DNA of 64,000 bases from Iris pallida (GCA_029216955.1 JANAVB010031417.1:23255917-23319916); one strand, 5' to 3'; shown: positions 36,461 to 47,730, numbered from the stretch's first letter. The notes: a model not told the origin generated them from the sequence alone. Numbers and translations: made by a program.

Positions 36461-36620
36461 TCTAAAATTTATATTTGGGTCTCCATATTATATATAATTA
36501 GTGTTTGAATTTCAAAAGTGTCACAAAAATAATTAATAACATTTTGATGACATTATTGACACTTTTGATATCCAAACACTAATTATATATAATATAGAGA
36601 CCCAAACATAAATTTTAAAA
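36461..36620. repeat. Foldback element, ~160 bp
   Basis: Arms of about 65 bp (AAAATTTATATTTGGGTCTC...AAAAGTGTCA and its complement) flank a short loop, which is typical of a small MITE. Just right of it a ~55-bp direct repeat (GTGTATACAACAA...ACAACAAAGTTTTTCAT) occurs at ~36633 and ~36724. Confidence 0.75.
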
Positions 36621-36625
36621 CTAGT

Positions 36626-37397
36626 CAAAGAAAGTGTATACAACAATAACAACGAACACAACAAAGTTTTTCATGACAAGTTATTTTGTATTATGTATTC
36701 AATATTCCATTCCTACTCAAACAAAGTGTATACAACAAAAACAACGAACACAACAAAGTTTTTCATCACAAATTATTATATCCAACATTTAGTCTCGTAA
36801 CTTTGGGCTCTAATACAATTTGTTGGAAACAAGGTACGATATTAAATTGGACCTATATGTCTTAAAAGAGAATTCTCATATAAAACATGAACCAAGTCCA
36901 ATTATCTACATCTCATGATCCCACCTCCTATCAGACGTGGGACTAAATTAAATTCTATTGTCACCCTTTTTTGAGCGTCAGAAACGAGATACAATCCAAC
37001 AAAAATTGCAAATGTACTACACCCAAATCCTGATTGCATATTCGATTTGTTTATGTCACGAAGCTTGATTGTGCCCTGAGATGATCTAGCAGGCCAAATC
37101 AGCACCTAGTTCTTGGATCCGGGTCAAATTAGCTATGTGTCTTACTTAATCTTCTCCATAATTAATTAGCAAACAGTTAACTCCAGGTAATTAACCAAAC
37201 AACAAATATAATATCTTCACACATCACGGATGAGGTATGCAAAGGCAGGTCCGTCCCATGAGTAACTCTTACGACTTCGGCCTTAGGATAACCGTTTAAG
37301 TCCAGCATGACTCGTAAGAGGTCGGAATCGCAGGTGCCACTCAGGACATACAAAAACGGAAATGTCTTACAAAAGTACATGTTAAGAAATAGTTTAA
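36626..37397. other. Intergenic DNA, no gene recognised
   Basis: Apart from the direct repeat noted at 36633/36724 I see no coding motif or element end. Confidence 0.5.
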
Positions 37398-38167
37398 AAA
37401 AAAATTGAGTGACATCCCACTTGAATGATCTATTTATGCGGTCCATCCCACATTGTTTGCTAAATGTATAAGTTATACCACATTTGGACGAAAAATTTCA
37501 GTTTTGACAGTCAATGATGTTTGACCGTTAAAAAAAAGAAAAAAAATGTCCATCTTCCTCTTTGTCTTCTTCTCCGAACCCAATTTCTTCCCTCCCCCAC
37601 TCTATCATATTTCTCCGACGAGTCCCCCTCCCCCTCCTCTCCGGTGAGTCCCCTCCCCCTCCTCTCCGGTGATCCCCTCACCTCCACACCCCCCCCCCCC
37701 CCCCCCCCCCCCCCCCGCCCGTCGCTGCTGCTGATGCGGTGGTGGTGTTGGGGGAGGGGGGCGGAGCGGGACGGGAGAGGGGCGGAATGGGACGGGGGCT
37801 CAGGGGGCAGTGGTGGTGGTGGTGTTGGTGATGATGATGGTGGTGGTGGTGATGGTGATTGTGAAGGTGGTGGTAGTGGTGGTGGTGATAGTGAAGGTGG
37901 TGGTAGTGGTGGTGGTGAACGCGGCAGCGGCGGGGCGGGGGCGGAGGCACGACAGCGGCGGGGCAGAGGTGGGGACGCGACAGCGGCGGGACGAATTTGG
38001 GTTTGAGAGAAGACAAGTGTATTTTCGTCATAAATTATCGGTCAAATTATGTTGACTGTCAAAACTGATATTTTATGTCAGATGTGGGACTACTTATATA
38101 TTAAACAAATAATGTAGGGTGTACCGCATAAATGGATAAACTAAGTGGAATATCACTCAAATTTTTT
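37398..38167. mobile_element. Long-TIR element, possibly Mutator-like (about 770 bp)
   Basis: Inverted repeats of ~130 bp lie at 37398-37530 and 38031-38167. They share AAATTTGAGTGA, ATTTATGCGGT, GTTTTGACAGTCAA and TTTGACCG. The interior is GC-rich with a ~30-bp C run (37689-37717) and GGT/GAT triplet repeats, so it gives meaningless long frames. Long TIRs suggest a MULE or large foldback. No matching target duplication was found by eye. Confidence 0.6.
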
Positions 38168-40140
38168 CATAATTAAAATTAGCTATGGACAGGACAATCC
38201 TACCTCTGGAGAAGATATTGTACAAAGGAAATGTCAAGATAACACGCCAACCAGCCTCGAAGATTAATACCTACCGAAACCATTCGGTGGAATTCTCTGA
38301 GTCCACCACTAAAATACGTCATCAATGTGTGGTGCATTATGTGACTCCTGGGTTTACACATGACCATCTTAGGATTGTAGAAGACTTCGAGAAGCCTTGG
38401 TGTAGAAGAGCTCTTAATATTGCAAATAGGATATTTTGCATTATAGTCCATGTGGATTTCCCTCCTTATTAATCAATTCATGTAAACTTGAAGGCCACGC
38501 TTTGGTTCGTGGAATTGGAGCCTTGGATGTCAAAGAAAATAAGAAGAAAAGTAATTTGATTTTCAGGAGGAGAAAAAATATGAGAAAAAGTGGTTCCTCC
38601 AACCAACTCAATGATTCATTTTTTTTCTCTCTCTAAGGATTCACTTTTCCTTTTAATTTCCTTAATTTGTCCAAACAACGGAAATGAAATAGATTCAAAA
38701 CACCGGAAAGGAAATAGATTGTAATTACAATTTTCCAATGGAAAAGAAATATTATAGAATCAATTTTCTTTCATTTACTTACCGCAAACCAAACGATTTT
38801 GGATAATAAATTTTTGAAAAAAAAAAAAAAGAGTTTTGACAACAAAAACTGAGATAACTGATACTGGGCGTTTTGGATTTTGTTTTGTAAACTGATGATT
38901 CTGTGTATGAAGAATAAAACCTGAGTTGAAGTGTAAAAAATGGATTATAAAATTATAATATGTTATGCTGTTAAATAATCTACTGTAATTAAATTAACAA
39001 ATTGAAATATAATATATCTAATATACAATTTAATCGTGATTAGATTTTATCTAATCTAATTTCATTATTTATTAAGAAACATATTATTTTGTATTAAAAA
39101 TATACAAAGAAAATGGAAAGAGAAGATACGTCAAGCTTAGAGAGAAAATGAAATAACAAATAACGACAAACTTATTCCAACTTTGTTGGCTTATCGTTTC
39201 AAGTTTGTGAAAGGAGGTTTTTGTTCAATTTTCGAAACCAAGAAAATCTTGGTTTAGTTTATCCAAAACCAGTTCCAAACAATACACATTCAATTTAAAA
39301 CTGAGGTTTACCTCCAAAATATAATTCATAGTCAAATAAATTCTTCAATTATCGCTATCGAAATAAACAATATCATAAAAAATTATCCCGTGGATGGGCT
39401 CATCATATGGCAGTAATGAGCCATGAATTTTCTCCAATAGTATATAACACATATATTTATTGCTTTCTTTCTCTAATTTGATGTTATATGAAATTCACCA
39501 CGTGTTATTATATTATTAAAGGGGGGGTCATGGCTCACCAGAGTCACGTGGTGAGCTCGTTCCACTGAATAATTTCTCAACATCATGGATGCACACTTAT
39601 AACACCATTCAAAACTCTTTCATTTCTAAGACACTAGAGGGGGATGGTGGTTAAGAAGAAAAAAAAACCTAACTAGAGGGGTTAAGGATCCTGTCATGAT
39701 ATTTTTTCAAAATTTTAGTTATTGGAGTGGTATGACTGACTAATCTATTTTTCTATATAATGTCAAAAGTACGCTTTACCATGATTTTTTTCTTTCCAAA
39801 AAATATCATTTATTATATTTACCAATTAAAAAAATTAATTAAAGTTAACAGAGATAAATACAAGAGTTGAAAATTAGACTTTGTTTAGTCTCATTCATTC
39901 ATTTAAAAATGAAATTTTTTTTGGGTGCAAGTGTCTTTTAAATAAAGAAGTGAAAAAATATTCAAAGTATTTACGTGCTAAACAATAATGTATGGTATTA
40001 AAATGCAAAAAACATGATGCTAATCCCTACTTATATCACTATCAGCCTAAGATGAGTCAAACTTTCCTTCCTTGCGCAAAAAGAAACAAAAAGAAAGTCT
40101 CGGGGACTGGTATGTAAATAAAGAGTCAAACAACTGGATC
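38168..40140. other. AT-rich intergenic DNA
   Basis: No gene is recognised. The 95-codon frame at 38185-38472 (MDRTILPLEK...) has no motif I know and its surroundings are non-coding in character. A possible diverged Harbinger-like MITE may lie at about 38490-38803 (CTTTGGTTCG / CGAACCAAAC-like ends). Confidence 0.45.
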
Positions 40141-40145
40141 TTGCC

Positions 40146-40156
40146 GCCATATAAGA
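40146..40156 (+). promoter_or_regulatory. Probable TATA box of the small ORF at 40224
   Basis: CCATATAAGAGG is followed by a GA-rich leader about 70 bp before the ATG. This is a plausible core promoter, by motif only. Confidence 0.4.
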
Positions 40157-40223
40157 GGAGGAGAAGAAGAAGAAGAAGGAGAAGGAAAAAAAAATTATAT
40201 CAAATTATTAATATTTTTTTTGT

Positions 40224-40442
40224 ATGATTGAGTTATTCTTTGCAGTTGCGTTCTCGGCGGCGCCTCTGACGCTGTACGTACCGCCGGTGAGGAGCCTCAA
40301 CCTCTTCGTGGAGGCGATGGAGTACTTCCTCAAGGAGACGGTCGACTACGCCTTCAGAATCCTTCCTCTCGTCCACCTCGGCTTCCGGCGCGTCCGCGCC
40401 TCTCTCCTCCGGCTAATCCAATCCCAGAGCTATGTAAATTGA
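40224..40442 (+). CDS. Small conserved-looking plant protein (72 aa), function unknown
   Basis: The ATG at 40224 opens a GC-rich frame in otherwise AT-rich DNA. The N-terminus is hydrophobic (MIELFFAVAFSAAPLTLYVPP) and could be a signal anchor. It is followed by RSLNLFVEAMEYFLKET and an Arg-rich tail (FRRVRASLLRL). The hydrophobic start with YVPPVRSLN resembles a family of short plant proteins of unknown function that I recall only in outline. A TATA-like box and GA-rich leader precede it. TTCTTTGCAG just inside the ORF also looks like a splice acceptor, so it might instead be a downstream exon of a longer gene. It is the best candidate host gene in the window. Confidence 0.55.
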   Translation: MIELFFAVAFSAAPLTLYVPPVRSLNLFVEAMEYFLKETVDYAFRILPLVHLGFRRVRASLLRLIQSQSYVN

Positions 40443-40470
40443 GTGCTGCTAGGTTGCCCGTCTGTGGGGG

Positions 40471-40570
40471 TGGCCCGCACCTGCGTGGCGGACAGCCATT
40501 GGCTTTTCCGCATGGGATGGGCCCAGGTTATCATGGGGGCCAATGGCTGTCCGCCTCGCAGGCGCGGGCC
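40471..40570. repeat. GC-rich perfect-looking hairpin, about 100 bp
   Basis: GGCCCGCACCTGCG, GGCGGACAGCCATTGGC and their complements form a ~32-bp stem around a ~35-bp loop. It begins ~30 bp after the stop of the small ORF, so it lies in its likely 3' UTR. It may be a small MITE or a regulatory RNA fold. Confidence 0.8.
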
Positions 40571-40599
40571 AGCGCGGGGCGGGCCAAAAAGCTTTTCCA

Positions 40600-42146
40600 A
40601 TGTAAATTAGATGTAATATTTATACACATCGAGTTTCTTTCCATTCCAAGATGGGTTTTGTTTACTTTTAGATCAATAAATTGAGAATTTGCAAGTATCT
40701 AGTTTTGAGAGATTTTTGGTTCTGATTATGTCTGTTATGTGTGAACTTGGACACGACACCGTACAGACACTGCACGTTTGTGTTCGTGTCAGATAAGGAT
40801 GACACGGAAAGTTGGAGCCTTTGGATTGTAGGTTGGCTGGAAAGCCAAAACACTGAAGTTTGACCCAGAATGTTATAGCTGAGTTACAATTTTGACTCCT
40901 AATGTTGGCCGAGTTAGGGAAGGCGTGGATTAGGAGAACTAACATAAAACTGTCACTTTCATTCTGCGGAATTGAGTTCCCATTGCCAGGCTGTTCCAGT
41001 CCTGTCGACCTACATAAATAGTCTTAGTTTGGCTTGCGGAATAATCTAGTTGGAGGGAAAAAAAAAGTAATTACTTTTCTATGGTCGGATGTCAAAAGAA
41101 TTGAAGAGGAAAGAGTAATTTTCAATACAAGAAAAATTATGAAAAAAATATGATTCTATGATTGGATCTTAAAAATTATGTAAAAAATTTCTGACTTAAC
41201 ATAAAATTTAGAGGTCTTTGTAAAATTTGAGGAATTTTGTAAAATTTAGGAAGGTTTTCTAAATTTTTGTGACATTTGTAAAATTCAGAGCGCTTTTATA
41301 AATTTAGATCGCCTAGGCTTGAAGCACGTTCTATTGCCGGCATTCCATGCTTTCGTGCATCTCCTCTCTTTCTAGGCCTCCATTGCAGCACACTCTTGTG
41401 TAATCATGTGACGTTCGTGCTTATTGTTATTCATGTGACGTGACGTCCGCGGGCCCTGGTCCGTCGTCCCACCTGCTCTGGGCCAAGGCCGCCCCTTTTG
41501 CTATTTACCCGCTGCAAAGCTAGGAGTTTGGCATAGACACTGGATTAATTGTCAGTGTTTCTTCCAGTCTAGAACTGGTGCATATGGAGAATTGATCAAA
41601 ATCTCTCCCCCCATGCAAAGATGCATAAAAAAAGACTAAACCAATTATCAATGTTCCAGAAGTAGTTTGCTACTAAAGAAGTATTTGTGCTGCTAAAGAA
41701 GTATTTGATTTATTACAAAAAAAAAACCTAAATTATTATTTCCACTTAGCAATTGAGCGCAAAACACTAAAACTTAATAATAATCTTAAAATTAACAATA
41801 ATCTTCCCGAATCACAATACAACTGGACTCCAGCAAAAAGAGAGAAACTGAAAGAATAATTATATTGCAGATGATAATAGTTGTTGACCACAACATTTAC
41901 CTCAGTAGTTGAGTCCTAAGTAATCAATAAATTATACTGATTGTGGTTGCAGGGATCAATCTGAGCATGAAAGAACACAAGCAGGCCAACCTGAAGGATG
42001 TAAGACCAAAAGAACATCACTGCCTAAAAGAAACTTGTCACTGAATTTAAGGATGGACCATCAATCTGGTGAAGTTTGTAGAACTCTTGGGGCACATTGC
42101 TACAGTTCCAGAATGACCTATGAAATCAGGGTATCTGCTGGACATC
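40600..42146. other. Intergenic DNA, no gene recognised
   Basis: The DNA is AT-rich except for a GC-richer patch near 41400-41500. No element ends or coding motifs are seen. Confidence 0.5.
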
Positions 42147-42149
42147 TTA

Positions 42150-42558
42150 GGCCTCGTTTTGTTCACGGATTTAAGGAACCAAGAAAGGAAAGTTGTTCCT
42201 TTTCTTTGTTTGGTAGCCACAAACTTGGGAATAAATTTCCTGACAAGGGACAAAATTGGTGGGAATATGGTTCCACTCAAGATCCATGGGATTGATTTTC
42301 CCAACATTTATTACAAAAGTTATGACAAAAGTAACCATGTGTCATTGCTTATTTTACCATTAATGTTATTTTTATAATATTATTTTTATTTTAAAAGGTA
42401 AGGATATTATTGAAACATTGTTATATTTTACTTTTCTTTCCTAGGTAGTTTTCTTGTTTTACCAAACAACGGAAAAAAAATGTGACAGAAATTCTACTTT
42501 TTCATCCCTATGAAAAATACAAGAGAATTTATTTCCTTTCCGTGAACCAAACGAGGCC
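42150..42558. mobile_element. MITE, PIF/Harbinger-like, copy 2 (409 bp)
   Basis: The ends are GGCCTCGTTTTGTTCACG and CGTGAACCAAACGAGGCC, with TTA at 42147-42149 and 42559-42561. It is the same family as 35826-36309 but in the opposite orientation. Confidence 0.87.
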
Positions 42559-42759
42559 TTAGTGCATCACTCGATTCACTCGCTTATAGGTGTGGCTTCA
42601 TTCACAATCATGAAATAGCCCAAGTGACTCGAGTGTTGCCCATTCCATATAGCCTAGATCACCGGAGTGGTTCGCAGACGGTTATGGGACAATTCAGACC
42701 ATTGTTCTTCTCAAGTATTAAACCTCATGGTGGATCTCTTTCTTTTTCAATCTTAGCCA

Positions 42760-43763
42760 GGGCGTTTGGTACACGGTATTTTTTTTTTATTTCCGAAAAA
42801 ATTTAAGATGGAAATCTATTACCATGTTTGTTTGGCTTATAAAAAATTTATTCTCGGAAATTATAAATACCCGGATAAATAGTTTACCCACAAAATATGA
42901 AAATTCTATCCCTTGAAAAAAAAAATTGTCCACATTTTTTTCTTCTTTTTTGATCAATTTTGATTATTTTTGAACATTTTTTCTTTTTTTGTCGTTTTTA
43001 TCGTTTTTTTTGTCATTTTTATCGTTTTTTACCAATTTTTTTCGTTTTAAACGATTTTTTTGTCGTTTTTACCCATTTTCTGTCACTCTTTGATTATTTT
43101 TGTCGTTTTTACCAATTTTTTGTCGTTTTAAGTGATTTTTTGTCGTTTTTACCCATTTTTTGTCACTTTTTGATTATATTTTTGTCGTTTTTATCGCTTT
43201 TTTGTCATTTTTTGTCGTTTTTACCAATTTTTTGTCGTTTTAAACGATTTTTTTGTCGTTTTTACCCCCTTTTTTTTCACTTTTTGATTATTTTTTGTCG
43301 TTTTTACCCAATTTTGTCTTTTTTGTCGCTTTTTTTGTCAATTTTTGTCGTTTTAAGCGATTTTTTTGTCGTTTTGTAGCTTTCTTTTTATTGTTTTTAC
43401 CGATTTTTAGTCTTTTTTGTCATTTTTTTGGTCATTTTTACTGATTTTATGTCATTTTTTGTCATTTTTGTCAATTTTTTTTTGTCGCTTTTACCGATTT
43501 TTTGTCGTTTTTGTCGCTTTTTGGTTATTTTTTTTCGTTTTTTACCATTTTTTTTTTCTTTTTTACCGATTTTTTTGTCGTTTTTACCGGTTTTTTATAT
43601 TTGTTCATTTTTTTCGTTGTTATTATTATTTTTTTTTCCCGGGAATATTTATATTGTCACCAAACATGGGAATGTAATTTTTCGAGGAATTTAATTCCTT
43701 GGAATTTAATTCCCGGGAATATAGAATTCCCGGCTATATAGTATTCCGCATACCAAACGCCCC
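42760..43763. mobile_element. TIR element (hAT-like?) filled with a T-rich minisatellite
   Basis: The ends GGGCGTTTGGTACACGG and CCGCATACCAAACGCCC are inverted repeats, and the adjoining ~30 bp (GGTATTTTTT.../GGAATAC) also pair loosely. The interior from about 42957 to 43620 is TTTTTGTCGTTTTTACC-type sequence, repeated every ~25-35 bp. No transposase is seen. An 8-bp target duplication could not be confirmed. Confidence 0.65.
42957..43620. repeat. T-rich tandem repeat (TTTTTGTCGTTTTTACC)
   Basis: There are some 25 degenerate copies with strong strand asymmetry (nearly no A or G runs). The Phe-rich frames seen here are artefacts of this repeat. Confidence 0.9.
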
Positions 43764-43784
43764 CGAGTTGGTTTGTTACTGCCA

Positions 43785-44571
43785 TCAAATTCTTTTGAAA
43801 CAAACCTCCCAAAAAACTGTTAGTGCCGGGACACAATTTTTCGATGAAAAACTGAGAAGGTGAAACAATTGTAAAAAATAATGTTCCAATGCAATACTTC
43901 TAAGAAGGTTGCGCAAGTTTAACGAAGATCTCGTTACAGCAACATATGATATACGAAAATCTAAGAAGATTTCGTAATCCACAGCAGCGAAGAAGATGAC
44001 AAGCGAAAGATGGAAGATGGCCTGCTGGGGTGATTGATCACCGTTGCTTAAAGCTATATTCGTCCCACACGAATAGCTTCCTTCCAGGAACCAGCAAGTT
44101 CGTCGGAGAACTTTGGAACACTTCTGCTCTTCTGACTCCTCGGATCGTACACGGACTCCCGTGCAAAAGCAACGCTGGTGCAAAGCTTCTCTTCTCTCTC
44201 ACAGCCTCTGTTAACTTGTGTTAAACACTTGTAAACTTTCGTAACTCTCTGTATATGCCTTGTGTATTGCCTGTGAGAGAGAAGAGACCTTTTATAGGCT
44301 GAGTAGCAACTGCCCGGTTATCACAATATTCGGGACGTGGTAATAACCACTCCGAACGTGCAGTAACCGCTCAGATCATGCACAGGCACGATCTGAAGCA
44401 AGTTGCGCACCTCGCGCACCCCACGCGCCTTGCACACCACGCGCTGAACGCGTACTGAACCACTTGCGTCACCTGCGTAACTGGGTACGCCACTGGGCGC
44501 GCACCTGGTCGCGCAACCTGACCGCGCAACCTAGCCTGCGCAACCTGGCCGCACAACCTGGCAGCTCCCAC
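43785..44571 (-). mobile_element. Probable LTR or retroelement remnant, minus strand
   Basis: Read on the minus strand there is a GC-rich stretch with repeated GGTTGCGC, a TATA box (CCTATAAAAGG near 44290), a CT-rich leader and, ~450 bp on, GTGTCCCGGCACTAACA. The layout resembles an LTR promoter and end. TGCGCA-type repeats upstream of a TATA box also occur in LTR F. The boundaries are not proven. Confidence 0.35.
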
Positions 44572-44632
44572 TGGGATTCGAACTCCTGAGTACTCGAGCC
44601 GCATGCATCTCTCTTAACCACTAGGCTAGAGG
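44572..44632 (-). mobile_element. tRNA-derived SINE head (pol III A and B boxes)
   Basis: The minus strand reads TAGCCTAGTGGTTAAGAG (A box, 44628-44611) and AGTTCGAATCCC (B box, 44584-44573), about 30 bp apart as in tRNA-derived SINEs. There is no cloverleaf or CCA-ready acceptor stem, so it is not a functional tRNA gene. A (TA)n tract begins at 44635. The SINE 3' end is unclear. Confidence 0.55.

Positions 44633-44634
<2 letters not shown>

Positions 44635-44714
<80 letters not shown>
44635..44714. repeat. TA microsatellite
   Basis: This is a pure (TA)n run between the SINE-like head and the next foldback element. Confidence 0.95.
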
Positions 44715-44716
<2 letters not shown>

Positions 44717-44740
44717 GAGCGGATCAAAAGTTCCCCTTAG

Positions 44741-44964
44741 AAAATCCCCTCACTCTAATTCGTAATATTAATGTTAATGTTAATATTAATGTTAATATTA
44801 ATATTAATGTTAATATTAATTTTTTTTATTAATGTTAATGTTAATATTAATGTTAATGATATTAATTTTAATGTTAAGTTTAATGTTAATTTTAGTATTT
44901 AATATTAATATTAATATTAACATTAATATTAACATTAAATTACGGATTAGAGTGAGGGATTTTT
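44741..44964. repeat. MITE-like foldback with TTAATR palindrome core
   Basis: The ends AAAATCCCCTCACTCTAATT and its complement (ending GAGTGAGGGATTTT) are ~25-bp inverted repeats. Between them lies a run of TTAATA/TTAATG hexamers that is itself nearly self-complementary. The right end coincides with the first base of LTR fragment E. Confidence 0.8.
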
Positions 44965-46231
44965 GTAACGCCCCAGTCCCAAAATACGTAGGACTAAGAG
45001 ACGTATACATGCCAGCTACGTATCGAGGGGACTCCAGCCCAGCTCGAATACGTATAAGCTGTCTGGTTATTCTAGATTAACTATATCTCAATCCACTAAA
45101 TAACGTAACAATAACGAATCAAGTGCAGTAAGGCTGATCAGACCATAATATACTGATTCTAGAATAGATAAATATGTTAGAGTGGATCCCCAATAACACA
45201 TTTATCATGAACAAGCTAGATAAAAATGAAGCTTGTAAAAGACTAGCTATAATAACAATGAGTATCAAATATAGGACAAAATCGAAATACGGAAGATATG
45301 ATAATAACACACTAGGTATACCTGAAATCTCGGTGTAGCAAATATCATCCGTTAGTGTACCGTGCCATCAACTAATACCTGGAGAGATCACCAGGTCCTC
45401 AGAGGACTAGCAAGACACATAATATACATGCCTACTGTACAGTAAATAACATGCAAGAAAAATATAGGAATAACCAAATCGAGAAAATAATAACACAGAA
45501 GAACTCTACAGATGGTGACATGTCATGAGAATATAATATTAATCGTAGCTAAAACCGTAGCCCGGGGAGGCACTAACAGTCCTATAATAGGTTCTCTATC
45601 GTAGCCCGGGGAGGCACTAACAATAGAGGATAGCTACGGTTAATAAAACATCCTCTCCTAAGGAACTAGGAAGCCAAGTCGATCTAGTCATGTCCAAGTC
45701 TAGCACAGGTCAATCAGGTCAGAAAAATATGGCACATGTATATCAATACTATCACTAGACATGAACAAGATAGAACAAGTAGTAAAGAAAGAAAAATTAC
45801 AATCTACGTGCACGTGTAACTAGAAAGAATCACAAGAGGAAACATGAGAGATATGTAACAAAGCAAAAAATACTGAAAATATAGGAAAGCATGTAAATAC
45901 TGTAGAGTTTGGCAAGGTGTACTTGCCTGGTGGTAGCAAAAGTCCTGCAATTAAAGAGCAACAAAACCTGAACTCCCGCAAACACCTTCGAATGCTGAAA
46001 CAAACATTTCCAACAGTCCCAGAATGAGCAAAATAGCTAGAATAGCCTACCCATAAGTCCAATTCTGGACACAGGGGCAAAACGGTAATTTCGGGTCAAA
46101 ATGGTGTCCGTCGTTGGACCCACTTTGCACAGAAAAGCGTGCCAAAGTAAATGGTCTCTAAAGTCGTCAAACTACATGTCTACAGATTTGTTTTGACGAT
46201 ACGAACCCAACGGTATGTCCAATTTTGGATT
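44964..46231 (-). mobile_element. LTR fragment E, related to solo LTR D
   Basis: It begins TGTAACGCCCCAG at 44964. From ~46015 it follows D closely (compare 21795-22000: AGCCTA..AAGTCCAATT, GGACACAGGGGCAAAAC, GGTAATTTCGGGT, ACGATACGAACCCAACGGTAT). By that homology its transcription sense is minus. The similarity to D stops at about 46231, so it is truncated there. Confidence 0.7.
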
Positions 46232-46642
46232 TCGATGACCGCCTCACTGTTGCCCACCAGCTCGTAAGTAGGCCAGCCGAAGAGCTCCACCAAACTGCTA
46301 TCACTACCAAAATACACTCATTTAGCGACGAATTTTTAGCGACGGAATTTTTTCGTCGGTATTAGCGACGGTTTCGTGGTCGCTCAGCGACGGATTACCG
46401 ACTATACGCCTTTGCCATTTTTATTTTAATTTTAGGGGGAGGAAAGGTCGCACATCCGTCGCTAGAGTGTCGGTGTTATAGCGACGGTTTTACCGTAGTC
46501 GCTACGTAGTCGATTATTTGGCGGGAAATGTGTAGAGAATTGGCGGAACATATCTTCGACTACGTAGCGACGGATATTCAGTCGGCACTTATCAAAAAAG
46601 GCGACTGCTGGGCGACGATTTTTACCAGTCGCTAGTCCGTCG

Positions 46643-46650
46643 CTATATAT
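46643..46650 (+). promoter_or_regulatory. Probable TATA box of the CACTA-2 transcript
   Basis: CGCTATATATACG is followed by a CT-rich leader (46700-46860). GAAG|GTAACC at 46806/46807 resembles a splice donor that could join the leader to the ORF after CAG at 48672. Confidence 0.4.
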
Positions 46651-46859
46651 ACGTACCAGACTTTAAATGAAACGGCGGGAGGAACTTTTCGCATTCCCCC
46701 CAAATTCACTCTCTCTCCTCTCTCTCTCTCTCGCCGGTGTCGGCTTCGGTGATCGGCGTCGCTGTCGTCGTCGGCGTCGGCGTCCTCTCCTCTCTCTCTC
46801 CCGAAGGTAACCCCTCTCTCTCTCTCTCTCGATCTCTCTATCTCTCTCTCGCGGTGTCG

Positions 46860-47450
46860 TATAGGGGCTGGGCGGCGCGCTTGGGGCTGGGCCGTCCGGG
46901 GCTGGGCGGCTGGCTTGGGTCGGGGGCTGGACGGTGGGCTTGGGGCGGGGGCGGCGGGGGCTGGGCGGCGGGCTTGGGGCTGGGGCGTCGGGGGCTGGGC
47001 GGCTGGCTTGGGTCGGGGTCTGGGCGGTGGGCTTGGGGCGAGGGCGTCGGGGTCTGGGAGGCGGGCTTGGGGTTGGGGCGTCGGGGGTGGGCGGGGGCGT
47101 CGGGGTCTGGGAGGCGGGCTTGGGGTTGGGGCGTCGGGGTCTGGGCGGTGGGCTTGGGGCGGGGGGGGTCGGGGTCTGGGAGGCGGGCTTGGGGTTGGAG
47201 CGTCGGGGGCTGGGCGGCTGGCTTGGGTCGGGGTCTGGGCGTTGGGCTTGGGGCGGGGGCGTCGGGGGTCTGGGAGGCGGGCTTGGGGTTGGGGCGTCGG
47301 GGGATGGGCGGCTGGCATGGGCCGGGGGCTGGGCGGTGGGCTTGGGGCGGCGGCGTCGGGGGCTGGACGGCTGGCTTGGGGCGGGGGCATCGGGGGCTGG
47401 GCGGCTGGCTTGGGGCGGCGGGCTTTGGTCGGGGACGGCGGGTGGCTTTG
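46860..47450. repeat. GC-rich minisatellite in CACTA-2
   Basis: Degenerate tandem units are built on GGGCTGGGCGGCTGGCTTGG with GGGGCGTCGGGG spacers. It reads open in several frames on both strands purely through composition (Gly/Ala/Arg/Trp one way, Pro/Arg/Ala the other). I do not call these as genes. Confidence 0.9.
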
Positions 47451-47730
47451 CTTCTCAAATTCATCTGAGTTTATATATTGGCTAAATAATGTGTTATCCA
47501 TATTGGGTGTTCCATTAGTTTGGTGGTGTTTGGATTAGTAAATGTGAATATATATGGGGTTTGGATTCATGGTGTATATGTTCACTGTCTCAAGGACAGT
47601 GCGAGTTCTATCAGTTGTGTGCTTCTGTATAGATGTATATATCTATACATCTAGCTGTGATATACATATATGTATGTGACAATCTCAGTTAGCGACGGAC
47701 TAGTTACCAGTTAGCGACGGATATTTCCAG

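Noticed and set aside
37521..38055. Gly/Val/Asp- or His/Pro-rich frames of 81-161 codons
   Set aside because: They come from triplet repeats and the poly-C run in the long-TIR element and carry no protein signature.
38185..38472. 95-codon frame MDRTILPLEK... as a gene
   Set aside because: No known motif, AT-rich codon use, no promoter-like context and an overlapping antisense frame of similar length. It is not supported.
38490..38803. Third Harbinger-like MITE
   Set aside because: The ends only loosely match GGCCTCGTTTGGTTC and no TTA pair could be placed, so it is mentioned only within the intergenic entry.
43785..44183. 132-codon minus-strand frame as a protein gene
   Set aside because: It lies downstream of an LTR-like promoter and leader. 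The translation has no domain and reads like untranslated sequence.
44568..44632. tRNA gene on the minus strand
   Set aside because: A and B boxes are present but the arms do not form an acceptor stem and the anticodon region is not tRNA-like. A SINE head is the better reading.
46632..47538. Long overlapping frames (183-289 codons) on both strands, Pro/Arg or Gly/Ala/Trp-rich
   Set aside because: All are translations of the GC-rich minisatellite in CACTA-2, open in several frames because stop codons are rare in that composition.
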